15,008 bases of DNA from Hyphomicrobium sp. (lineage in GTDB: Bacteria; Pseudomonadota; Alphaproteobacteria; Rhizobiales; Hyphomicrobiaceae), in assembly GCA_030598645.1 (NCBI GenBank), contig JAUVPN010000017.1, positions 1-15,008 on the forward strand, in the 5' to 3' direction. The notes beneath the pieces were generated by a model. That model saw only the letters and a list, made by a program, of their open reading frames with translations, searched no databases and was not told the origin of the DNA. Below, one piece after another: positions 1 through 6,649 of the stretch; the first letter of the stretch is position 1; each line of letters opens with the position of its first letter. Made by a program: the position numbers and the translations under genes.

Positions 1-907
1 GAAGGTTTCTCGCCATCTTTTCCGATGCCGCGTCGATCATCTTACCGTCAAGCGAAGCGGCGCCCTTGCCTTGAGCTTCCGCTTCCTTGAGCGCCTCGAG
101 GATGCGTTCTCCTCGCTCGACTTCTTTTGCTGTCGGTGAGAAGACCGCGTTGGCCAGCTCTATCTGCGAGGGATGGATTGCCCACTTGCCCTCGATACCG
201 AGCGCAGCAGCGCGCTTGGCGCCCGCGGTATAGCCGCCTGGATCGGAAAAATCTCCGAACGGCCCATCGATTGGCCGTAGCCCATAGGCACGGCAGGCAA
301 CCGTCATACGCGACAACGCGAAGTGCCACTGATCGCCTGGATAGTCAGGATTGAGGCCGCCGATAACAACGGTGCGTGCCTTATTAAACGCGGCATAATC
401 GGCAACGCCAAAGTGCATTGCCTCAAGGCGGCTAGGGGCTGCGGCGATTGCTTCGACGTTTGCCATGCCCAATGGCGTTTCGATCAGCGCTTCGGTTGCA
501 ACCTTGTTCTTGATGCCCTTGGCTTCCTCGATCTGGCTCATTAAGCATTCAACCGCGTAGACGTCAGCCGGAACCCCTACTTTGGGGATCAAGATCGTAT
601 CGAGTCTGGAGCCGGCCTGCTCCATGATGTCGACGACATCCCGATACATGTAGTGGGTGTCGAGGCCGTTGATACGCACCGAGACCGTCTTGCCTTTGCC
701 TTTCCAGTCGATGTCGTTGAGTGCCTCAATGATGTTCTTCCTGGCCTGCTCCTTATCGGGCGGCGCAACCGCATCCTCGCAATCGAGAAAGACATAGTCG
801 GCCGCGCTCGTAGCCGCCTTCTCGATCATCGTCGCGTTCGAGCCGGGTACGGCAAGTTCGCTGCGCTGCAGGCGAGCTTTGCGAAGAGAATGAAGTGTGT
901 AACTCAT
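1..907 (-). CDS. mclA: Malyl-CoA lyase (serine cycle), 3' end missing
   Basis: Splits (S)-malyl-CoA into acetyl-CoA and glyoxylate, the cleavage step of the serine cycle; cytoplasmic, HpcH/HpaI (CitE-like) aldolase family. Reading leftward from the ATG at 907-905 there is an uninterrupted frame of 302 codons to the window edge. The family is about 320 residues long, so roughly 20 C-terminal residues are missing. Visible motifs are RSELAVPGSN (15-24), LDCEDAVAP (41-49), RINGLDT (78-84), IPKVG (107-111), IETPLGMANV (142-151), GVADYAA (167-173), DGPFGDFSDP (214-223) and KWAIHPSQ (241-248). R78, E143 and D170 fit the expected CoA/metal-site Arg, Glu and Asp. From memory, the loop near residues 185-199 is about 15 residues shorter than in Methylorubrum MclA. 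A GAGGAAA ribosome site lies at 916-922, 8 nt before the start. It is separated from sgaA by a terminator, so it probably has its own promoter in 908-1014. Confidence 0.93.
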   Translation of the reverse strand, partial: MSYTLHSLRKARLQRSELAVPGSNATMIEKAATSAADYVFLDCEDAVAPPDKEQARKNIIEALNDIDWKGKGKTVSVRINGLDTHYMYRDVVDIMEQAGSRLDTILIPKVGVPADVYAVECLMSQIEEAKGIKNKVATEALIETPLGMANVEAIAAAPSRLEAMHFGVADYAAFNKARTVVIGGLNPDYPGDQWHFALSRMTVACRAYGLRPIDGPFGDFSDPGGYTAGAKRAAALGIEGKWAIHPSQIELANAVFSPTAKEVERGERILEALKEAEAQGKGAASLDGKMIDAASEKMARNL

Positions 908-948
908 TGGTAGCGTTTCCTCGTGACTGTTTTGGTTGGTTCTTTGAG

Positions 949-990
949 AGTTCGAACTGACTCGTGACGTGGCCTTACTTGGCTGCCAAG
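949..990. promoter_or_regulatory. Candidate operators upstream of mclA (two dyads)
   Basis: Two dyad-symmetric elements lie in the 107-bp gap between the sgaA terminator and the mclA start. One is a perfect 10-bp palindrome AGTTCGAACT at 949-958. The other is CTTGGC-T-GCCAAG at 978-990, nested within GGCCTT (971-976) and AAGGCC (988-993). The position suits transcription-factor sites for mclA, but no regulator can be named and no -35/-10 pair is convincing. The second element could also fold as a small hairpin. Confidence 0.3.
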
Positions 991-1014
991 GCCCAGCAAT
1001 GTTCGGTGTATGCG

Positions 1015-1040
1015 AAAAGACGGCGCCTTCCGGCGCCGTC
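1015..1040 (-). terminator. Intrinsic terminator after sgaA
   Basis: A perfect 9-bp inverted repeat, gacggcgcc (1019-1027) and ggcgccgtc (1032-1040), encloses a 4-nt loop. Read on the minus strand the loop is GGAA, a GNRA tetraloop, and the stem is followed by TTTT (1018-1015). It sits 9 bp past the sgaA stop codon. This is a classical rho-independent terminator and implies that sgaA and mclA are mostly separate transcripts. Confidence 0.88.
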
Positions 1041-1049
1041 AAAACCGCG

Positions 1050-2264
1050 TTAGCTGACGAGCTTCAGCTTGGCCTCGGGTCGGCTGGTGGCGGAGGCCGT
1101 GGTGGTTGCGCGGAAGTGCTCGACAGCTGCACCCGCGCCGGATCCTGGCGCAATCTCAATGCCGCAATCGCGCATCGCCATTTCTGCGCCAAACAGCACG
1201 CTTCCGATCATGATCTCGTCGAGTGCACCGAGGTGACCGATACGAAATACTTTGCCGGCGACCTTGGTAAGGCCAACACCCAGCGACAAGTTGTAACGGA
1301 AGTAGGCGGTCTTCACGACCTCAGCACTATCAACGCCTTCTGGTACGCAAATTGCGGTAACCGTATCGGAGTGCCACTTTGGCTCCTGGGCGCATAACTT
1401 CAAGCCCCACGCGTCGACCGCCTTGCGCACACCTTCAGCAAGGCGATTGTGTCGCGCAAACACATTGTCGAGCCCTTCGGCGAACAAGAGGTCAAGCGAG
1501 GCCCTAAGACCGCGAAGGAGCTGCGTTGCCGGCGTGTAAGGGAAGTAGCCGTTGTCGTTGTGCTTGAGCATATCCTCAAATGAGAAGTAGCAGCGCTCCA
1601 TTTTCGAGGACTTATGCGCTTGTAGCGCTTTGTCACTCACGGCGAGTATGCCGAGCCCCGTCGGCAGCATGAAGCCCTTCTGCGAACCCGAAACGCACAA
1701 GTCGACGCCCCATTCATCCATGCGAAAATCGATACAGCCAACGGAGCTCACGCCGTCGACGAACAGGAGCGCTGGGTGGCCCGCCTCGTTGAGCGCTTTG
1801 CGCACGCCCGCGACGTCGCTCGTCACGCCTGTGGCTGTTTCATTGTGCGTGGCAAAGACTGCCTTGATCTCGTGCTTCTTATCGGCGGCCAGGACCTCGG
1901 CGTACTTTTCCACCGGTACGCCTTTACCCCAGTCCTCTTCAAAAACTTTCACGTCGAGGCCGAGGCGCTGGGCCATGTCGACCCACAACATCGAAAATTG
2001 GCCGAAGCTACTCATCAGCACCTTGTCGCCCCGGTTGAGGGTATTGGAAATCGCCGATTCCCAGGCGCCGGTGCCTGACGAGGGATAAAGAAACACGCGT
2101 CCTTTTGTGAGCTTGAACGCTTTTTTGAGATCTTCGAAGAGTGGCAGCGTAAAAGTTGGAAAGTCCGGCGCGCGCATGTCTTCCATGCGGATATCCATCG
2201 CCGATCGGACGGCCTCGGGAATATTCGTCGGTCCCGGAATATAGAGATGTGTTGCAACGAGCAT
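1050..2264 (-). CDS. sgaA: Serine-glyoxylate aminotransferase
   Basis: PLP-dependent class V aminotransferase that converts glyoxylate + L-serine to glycine + hydroxypyruvate, a core serine-cycle step in the cytoplasm. At 404 residues it matches the family (about 400). Visible features are YIPGPTNIP (8-16) at the N terminus, the phosphate-cradle region PSSGTGAWES (61-70), HNETATGVTSD (140-150), FVDGVSSVG (168-176) with D170 expected to hold the pyridine nitrogen, and SGSQKGFMLP (192-201) where K196 is the predicted Schiff-base lysine. The C-terminal domain carries KVFRIGHLG. The ATG at 2264-2262 follows GGGAGGAAA with an 8-nt-class spacing, which fixes the start. A strong terminator follows at 1015-1040. 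In Methylobacterium sga heads an operon with hpr, mtdA and fch; here none of those follow, so the serine-cycle genes are arranged differently. Confidence 0.95.
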   Translation of the reverse strand: MLVATHLYIPGPTNIPEAVRSAMDIRMEDMRAPDFPTFTLPLFEDLKKAFKLTKGRVFLYPSSGTGAWESAISNTLNRGDKVLMSSFGQFSMLWVDMAQRLGLDVKVFEEDWGKGVPVEKYAEVLAADKKHEIKAVFATHNETATGVTSDVAGVRKALNEAGHPALLFVDGVSSVGCIDFRMDEWGVDLCVSGSQKGFMLPTGLGILAVSDKALQAHKSSKMERCYFSFEDMLKHNDNGYFPYTPATQLLRGLRASLDLLFAEGLDNVFARHNRLAEGVRKAVDAWGLKLCAQEPKWHSDTVTAICVPEGVDSAEVVKTAYFRYNLSLGVGLTKVAGKVFRIGHLGALDEIMIGSVLFGAEMAMRDCGIEIAPGSGAGAAVEHFRATTTASATSRPEAKLKLVS

Positions 2265-2649
2265 GATGTATTTCCTCCCAATTGCCGTCTGTTCTTGTGA
2301 TTTATTCGTCGAGAGCGCCGTTCTACTTGTACTTAGCGACCCAAATCGCCGGCGCTCAGCGGCAGGCTGCTATCTGCAACGTTAAAAGTTGGTTTTCGCG
2401 CGTAGCATCGCGGTCCGCCCAACCCCGCGCAACACCCCATTGGGCAACAACTTAGTGCCGCAGGGTAGTGGAGCGCCTAACCAAATGGGTAGGAAATACC
2501 CACCCATGCGGTGCGAGAATAACCGGGAAGCTAACGTGAGATATGCTTGGAGTTGCTTCGCAGCGACCCTGAGATAATCTAGATGCCTGTCGTTGTCTCG
2601 CCAAGCCGCTCATGTCGTGGCCTGCTTTCGCAATTTGCCAGTCAACTAG
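2265..2649. other. 385-bp intergenic regulatory gap upstream of sgaA
   Basis: This gap lies between the response-regulator stop and the sgaA start and should hold the sgaA promoter and leader on the minus strand. Apart from the sgaA ribosome site (about 2270-2279) the only structure I can support is the inverted repeat at 2486-2502, described separately. A smaller CCCATTGGG palindrome lies nearby at about 2437-2445. I see no convincing gene, RNA or textbook -35/-10 pair. Confidence 0.5.
2486..2502. promoter_or_regulatory. Inverted repeat TGGGTA-N5-TACCCA, candidate operator for sgaA
   Basis: Perfect 6-bp arms (TGGGTA at 2486-2491 and TACCCA at 2497-2502) flank GGAAA, about 220 bp upstream of the sgaA start and 150 bp downstream of the regulator gene. 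The half-site TACCCA(T/C) resembles the TACYYMT heptamer bound by NarL-type proteins, the same family as the neighbouring regulator. However, the arms point away from each other, unlike the classical 7-2-7 arrangement. Operator function and its link to the regulator are inference. Confidence 0.35.
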
Positions 2650-3345
2650 TCAGCGCTGGTCTTTGGTGGCGGACATATAGAGGGCGACAGCCATTGCTCG
2701 GTTATTGACGCCCAGCTTGTCGTAAAGGTTCTTCAGGTGATACTTGACGGTGTTATGTGAGATGCCGATGCGCGCTGCAATCTGCAGGTTGGTCCAGCCG
2801 TTCGCCAGCGCGGTGAGCAACTCACGTTCGCGCGCAGTTAGTTCCTTTAATGGATCACTCGTAAGCACCTGCATGTCGATGTAGGGCAATGACATTCGCC
2901 CGCGTGCCACCGCAGCAATGGTGTCAACGAGAATGGCCGGCTCATCGCTCTTAGAAATAAAAGCCCAGGCACCCAGCCGCACAGCCTGCCGCAAAACGTC
3001 CACGCCCGGTTCACCGGTGTAAATGATAACGCGCACCGTTGGCGCTCTGCGCTTAAGTGCTGATAGTACGTCAGCACCATTCATGTCGGGCAGCCCCCAG
3101 CCGACGACTGCAATGTCGATGGTGAGCTTTTCGGTAAGCGCTAGGAACTCGCCACCGTTGGGCACCGTCCCCACGACTTGGAAGCGTCCGTCGCGCGAGA
3201 TGAAATCCTGCAAGCCGGAGCGCACGACTGGGTTTTTGTCGGCAATCGCTACCTTGGGGCGTTTTACGGCTGCCTCGTATTCGGGCTGCATCTCTGTCAT
3301 AGGGTTATTCGTAGCACCTAACTTCGAAGAATCGTGAGGTAGCAT
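2650..3345 (-). CDS. NarL/FixJ-family regulator with degenerate receiver domain
   Basis: A 231-residue protein with a receiver-like domain (about 30-148) and a C-terminal LuxR-type helix-turn-helix (about 167-222, containing LTARERELLTALANG, GISHNTVKYHLKNLYDKLG and the usual NRAMAVA end). It should bind DNA and control transcription. The receiver is atypical: in the segment DIAVVGWGLPDMNG (77-90) the phosphoacceptor aspartate is Gly82, and the upstream acidic pair is D36-K37 rather than two acids. T110 and K132 are retained. Phosphorylation by a histidine kinase is therefore unlikely, and no kinase gene is nearby. The start is uncertain: ATG at 3345 gives an unconserved 28-residue lead, and ATG at 3300 is an alternative; neither has a strong ribosome site. 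It lies 30 bp behind the CDF exporter gene and is probably co-transcribed with it. Its position upstream of sgaA suggests, but does not prove, control of serine-cycle genes. Confidence 0.85.
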   Translation of the reverse strand: MLPHDSSKLGATNNPMTEMQPEYEAAVKRPKVAIADKNPVVRSGLQDFISRDGRFQVVGTVPNGGEFLALTEKLTIDIAVVGWGLPDMNGADVLSALKRRAPTVRVIIYTGEPGVDVLRQAVRLGAWAFISKSDEPAILVDTIAAVARGRMSLPYIDMQVLTSDPLKELTARERELLTALANGWTNLQIAARIGISHNTVKYHLKNLYDKLGVNNRAMAVALYMSATKDQR

Positions 3346-3375
3346 TGATTTAGGCGCCCAATTCGGCGTTTGCTT

Positions 3376-4296
3376 CTATGCCTTTACCTTTGCAGGTTTT
3401 TGCGGCGCTGCGGCATCGGAACACGCGCCGTGCTCGATTTCTACGGTTGCGTGAGCAACGCCATGGCGCTGCTTGAGGCGTGCCTTGATCGCGGCAGCGA
3501 TATCCTCTGGTGGTGCTGACTTATGGTTGACACGAGCGTGCAGCGTCATCAGGCGGCGGTCCTCGGTCAGAGACCATGCGTGGACGTGGTGTACGGACTC
3601 GACCTCGGGAATGGTCGTTTCCAAATCCTTCTGGACTTCGCGCACGTCAAGTCCGGGCGGAGCTCCTTCCAGCAAGATGTGTCCGGCTTCCTTTGCAATA
3701 AGCCAAGCGCTACGCAGGATGAGCAGCGTGATCAACATTGAAAGCAGCGGGTCGATCGGTGTCCAGCCCGTCCCCAATATCACGATGGCCGCGATGATCG
3801 CCGCAATGGACCCTAATAGATCGCTGATTACGTGTAACGTGGCGGCGCGCACATTAAGATTGGCCTCACCGCCCTGCCACAGGATCGTGAGAGTGATGAT
3901 GTTGACAATGAGCCCTGCTGTAGCGATCACGAACATGGTGCCGCCCATAACCTCGATTGGCTCAAATAGCCGCGATACCGCTTCATAGAAAATTGCAATC
4001 GATATGAAAAACAGGGCAAGTCCGTTAGCAAACGCGGTAAGCACCTGAAACCGGTCGAACCCGAACGTGCGCTTCCAGTCTGCAGGCCGCCTTGCTAAGC
4101 GGACGGCTAGCCATGCGAGCGCCAAGGCTGCAGTATCGGTCAGCATGTGGCCCGCGTCGGCGAGCAGTGCTAGTGAGCCTGAAATAATGCCGCCTACGGC
4201 TTCAGCGATCATAGTGGCTGCTGTCAACAGGCCGGCCCAAAGGAGCCTTCGCTCATTTAGTAGATCGGCACTGCCGTGATTGTGCTGGCTTCCCAT
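3376..4296 (-). CDS. Cation diffusion facilitator (CzcD/ZitB-like) metal exporter
   Basis: A 306-residue inner-membrane antiporter expected to export divalent metal (Zn2+, Co2+ or similar) in exchange for protons. The N terminus has a short His-containing stretch (QHNHG, 4-8). About six hydrophobic segments span residues 17-200. The transport-site residues are the H50xxxD54 pair in LADAGHMLTD (45-54) and the H155xxxD159 pair in HVISD (155-159), the HD/HD pattern typical of zinc-type CDFs. The C-terminal cytoplasmic domain (about 205-290) has VHHVHAWSLTEDRRLMTLHARV (235-256 region), as in CzcD homologues. The tail is rich in Ala, Pro and Lys. It is divergent from the DMT transporter gene at 4514 and is followed after 30 bp by the regulator gene. 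Metal specificity cannot be read from the sequence. Confidence 0.92.
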   Translation of the reverse strand: MGSQHNHGSADLLNERRLLWAGLLTAATMIAEAVGGIISGSLALLADAGHMLTDTAALALAWLAVRLARRPADWKRTFGFDRFQVLTAFANGLALFFISIAIFYEAVSRLFEPIEVMGGTMFVIATAGLIVNIITLTILWQGGEANLNVRAATLHVISDLLGSIAAIIAAIVILGTGWTPIDPLLSMLITLLILRSAWLIAKEAGHILLEGAPPGLDVREVQKDLETTIPEVESVHHVHAWSLTEDRRLMTLHARVNHKSAPPEDIAAAIKARLKQRHGVAHATVEIEHGACSDAAAPQKPAKVKA

Positions 4297-4513
4297 GTTC
4301 GGCCTAGTACTGGTATCGCCGCTCTGTGGGCCTCATTACATATCGCACAGTGAGGCTCCCGTGGCGCTGGGGCAAGGCATATACTGCAGAGTGGTGGTTC
4401 GTTTGGTCTAAACGCGTTGCGGCTGGCCCCGAACTTTGCGCCGGCGTATTGTAAAAGCGGCCGGAATGATGCGGTCATTGCGAGCCGCTGGAAAGAGGAA
4501 GAAATACATCTAA

Positions 4514-5512
4514 GTGTCACCTGCCGCCCACGATAGCCTGCGTTCGCTAGTTTCAGCCTTGAAGGTGAGTGGTTCGGCCGGTAAGCACGATCACCCATTT
4601 GCTGCGCTTCTCCTTGTCACCATTTCTATGGCACTCCTTGTTGGCATTGCCGCTGTGGGACGCTACGCGGCGCGGTCGGGTATAGATCCGGCGCAAATTC
4701 TCTTCTTCCGCAACTTTTTCTGCGTGGTGTGGATGCTGCCGCTATTTGCGTGGCGGGGCTCATCGCTGGTGAAGACGAAGCAACTCCGTCTCTACGGGAT
4801 GCGCGTGATGCTGAGCTTCATCTCGATGATGGCGTTTTTCCAAGCGCTCGCGTTGCTCCCCATTGGTGAGGTGACGGCAATAAACTTCCTTTCGCCTTTG
4901 TTCGGTACGCTGTTTGCTATTCTTCTACTCGGGGAGCACGTCGGTACGCGCCGATGGACCGCTCTTGCCGTGGGCTTCTTGGGCGCGGTGGTGATTCTGC
5001 GGCCGACGGGTTCGGCTTTCGGCTTTGGTCAAGTCGCTGCGCTCACATCTGCCATGGCAATCGGAGTCATCGGCCCACTCGTGAAGCAGCTTACTTCTGT
5101 CGACGGCGCTGATCGCATCGTTTTCATCACCAATCTTCTTCTTACGCCCTTGTCGCTCATACCTGCACTCTTCGTCTGGACCTGGCCGCCGCTGGAGCTA
5201 TGGCCTCAGTTGATACTGATGGGTCTGTTCGCCGTTCTTGGACACATGGCACTGGTGCGCGGCTATGCCGTTTCCGACGCTTCCTTGGTCATGACATTTA
5301 AGTTCAGCCGTTTGCCGTTCGCGGTTCTCATCGGCTACCTGGCTTTTGGAGAACTCATCGACGGTTGGACGTGGGTTGGTGCAATTATCATCTTCGCGGC
5401 TGCGCTCTACGTCACACATCGTGAGGCCCAGATGGCCCGCTTGAACAAGACGATTGTGCCTGACCAGGATATCGATCCGCAAAGCTTGACACCGCTGCGC
5501 TTGAAGGACTGA
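4514..5512 (+). CDS. EamA/DMT-superfamily permease
   Basis: A 332-residue inner-membrane protein with about ten hydrophobic helices arranged as two EamA repeats (roughly 30-160 and 172-302). Typical DMT landmarks are FFRNFFC (64-70), the end-of-helix LGE (139-141) in the first half and FGE (278-280) in the second, and PLVKQL at the start of the second repeat. Such proteins export or import small metabolites such as amino acids, nucleosides or cofactors; the substrate here is unknown. The GTG at 4514 is chosen because it follows AGAGGAA (4494-4500), although the 13-nt spacing is long. A GTG at 4566 or ATG at 4628 are weaker alternatives and the latter would trim the first helix. It is divergent from the CDF gene, with a 217-bp gap in which I found no clear promoter. 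It stands 197 bp before the TerC gene. Confidence 0.85.
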   Translation: MSPAAHDSLRSLVSALKVSGSAGKHDHPFAALLLVTISMALLVGIAAVGRYAARSGIDPAQILFFRNFFCVVWMLPLFAWRGSSLVKTKQLRLYGMRVMLSFISMMAFFQALALLPIGEVTAINFLSPLFGTLFAILLLGEHVGTRRWTALAVGFLGAVVILRPTGSAFGFGQVAALTSAMAIGVIGPLVKQLTSVDGADRIVFITNLLLTPLSLIPALFVWTWPPLELWPQLILMGLFAVLGHMALVRGYAVSDASLVMTFKFSRLPFAVLIGYLAFGELIDGWTWVGAIIIFAAALYVTHREAQMARLNKTIVPDQDIDPQSLTPLRLKD

Positions 5513-5709
5513 GCGTTTGCGAACCACGCGTTTTCGGATGAAGGCGTGTCTCGTGCCAGGTAAGGAGCTCGTGGCTTGGCGCGCAATGTTGCCTTGGTTG
5601 CCGGACTCCCCCTAAATCACTCCGAGATCGCGCTGTAGTGGAGTAAGAAAACACCTCTTAAGAGTTGAGCTCGCCGCTTCTGCTTAGTAGGTGAAGTCCG
5701 TGGAGCGGG

Positions 5710-6483
5710 ATGGCAGCACGCATGATCGCTGACACAGGCAGCTTCCTAAACTTCGAGCATTTGGCTGAGGGTCTGGGGCTCAGCAGCTACGGCCTTTCTA
5801 TTCTCAAGATCATTGGCGTCGACATCGTGCTGGCGGGCGACAATGCCGTCGTTATTGCGCTTGCCTGCCGAACGCTTCCCCCGCGCCAGCGCGTGGTTGG
5901 GCTCATCTTAGGAACGGCCGCGGCCGTCGTCATGCGCATTCTTTTCACGCTGGTGGTCGGATCGTTGCTCGGTGTGCCCCTTCTGGCAATGGCCGGCGGC
6001 CTCTTACTGTTCTGGATCGCCATCAAGCTACTCCTCGCAGAAGAAGCCAGTGAAGAAAGCGTACGCAGCGGTGAGACCCTGTGGGATGCGGTGAAAACCA
6101 TCGCTATAGCTGACGCTGTCATGAGCCTAGACAATGTCCTCGCTATTGCCGGCGCTGCCAAAGGCGACTGGAGCCTTATCGTAATCGGATTACTCATCAG
6201 CATTCCGCTTGTGGTCGGAGGGTCGACTCTCATCTTGGCGCTGCTATCCCGTTTCCCCATGTTTGTTTGGGGTGGAGCGGCGCTCTTGGGGTGGATCGCC
6301 GGCGAGCTCATCGCCGGTGAGAAGGTGTTGCAACCCTATCTGACGGTGATCACCGAGAAGATCGGTGTCGGGTTTGACACCTTCGCGCTTTGGTGCGCGG
6401 CGGTCGGCGCTTTGTTCGTCATCTCAGTCGGCATCCTTGTCATGAGAAGCCGGAGCGCCGCTCATAGCGGTGGTCCCGACTAG
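5710..6483 (+). CDS. TerC/YjbE-family integral membrane protein, putative metal exporter
   Basis: A 257-residue protein with about seven hydrophobic helices. It carries both family signatures: GVDIVLAGDNAVVIALA (36-52) with D38, D44 and N45, and IADAVMSLDNVLAIAGAAKGD (133-153) with D135, D141 and N142. These paired acidic residues within membrane helices are the presumed metal site. Family members have been linked to Mn2+ efflux and to tellurite resistance; the substrate here is not established. The ATG at 5710 follows GGAGCGGG closely (GGAG at 5702-5705); an ATG at 5722 is also possible. It lies between the DMT transporter and ftfL on the same strand. Together with the CDF gene it makes two predicted metal exporters close to the methylotrophy genes. 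No yybP-ykoY-type manganese riboswitch is visible upstream. Confidence 0.87.
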   Translation: MAARMIADTGSFLNFEHLAEGLGLSSYGLSILKIIGVDIVLAGDNAVVIALACRTLPPRQRVVGLILGTAAAVVMRILFTLVVGSLLGVPLLAMAGGLLLFWIAIKLLLAEEASEESVRSGETLWDAVKTIAIADAVMSLDNVLAIAGAAKGDWSLIVIGLLISIPLVVGGSTLILALLSRFPMFVWGGAALLGWIAGELIAGEKVLQPYLTVITEKIGVGFDTFALWCAAVGALFVISVGILVMRSRSAAHSGGPD

Positions 6484-6562
6484 CTTTTGCCACAGATGAT
6501 GCGGTGCGGCATCGCGTCTGCCCGCAAGTCGAGACTTGGCGTGGGCTGTTGAAGACGCCAAT

Positions 6563-6612
6563 ATCGGTGATCGATGCAGCCACCGATCCTACGCCGCTGT
6601 CGTCAATCGGTG
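6563..6612. promoter_or_regulatory. Three ATCGGTG heptamers upstream of ftfL, candidate operator
   Basis: ATCGGTG occurs at 6563-6569 and 6606-6612, and its complement CACCGAT at 6581-6587. The first two form a perfect 7-bp inverted repeat with an 11-nt spacer; the second and third form another with an 18-nt spacer. All lie within 90 bp of the ftfL start. They could be a regulator-binding array (spacing compatible with a dimeric or tetrameric LysR-type protein) or alternative RNA stems in the leader. No regulator can be assigned from sequence alone. Confidence 0.35.
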
Positions 6613-6649
6613 TAGCCAAAGAAGAGCGCATTTGGGAGGAATAGAAGCC

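Noticed and set aside
2389..2577. Plus-strand 62-codon frame in the sgaA-regulator gap
   Set aside because: No ribosome site, no recognisable domain, odd composition, and it spans the presumed sgaA control region.
4257..4598. Minus-strand frame with two CxxC pairs (CSIC and CAIC) overlapping the CDF and DMT gene starts
   Set aside because: The Cys pairs look like a zinc knuckle, but the frame overlaps both neighbouring genes, has no clear ribosome site and no family resemblance.
5513..5709. Possible manganese (yybP-ykoY) riboswitch ahead of the TerC gene
   Set aside because: I looked for the conserved riboswitch segments and did not find them; only a CTCTTAAGAG palindrome (5655-5664) and a weak ACTCC/GGAGT pairing are present.
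6536..6649. 38-residue N-terminal extension of FtfL
   Set aside because: Not part of the family, no ribosome site at 6536, and a strong GGGAGGAA precedes the GTG at 6650; the stretch also contains the repeated heptamers.
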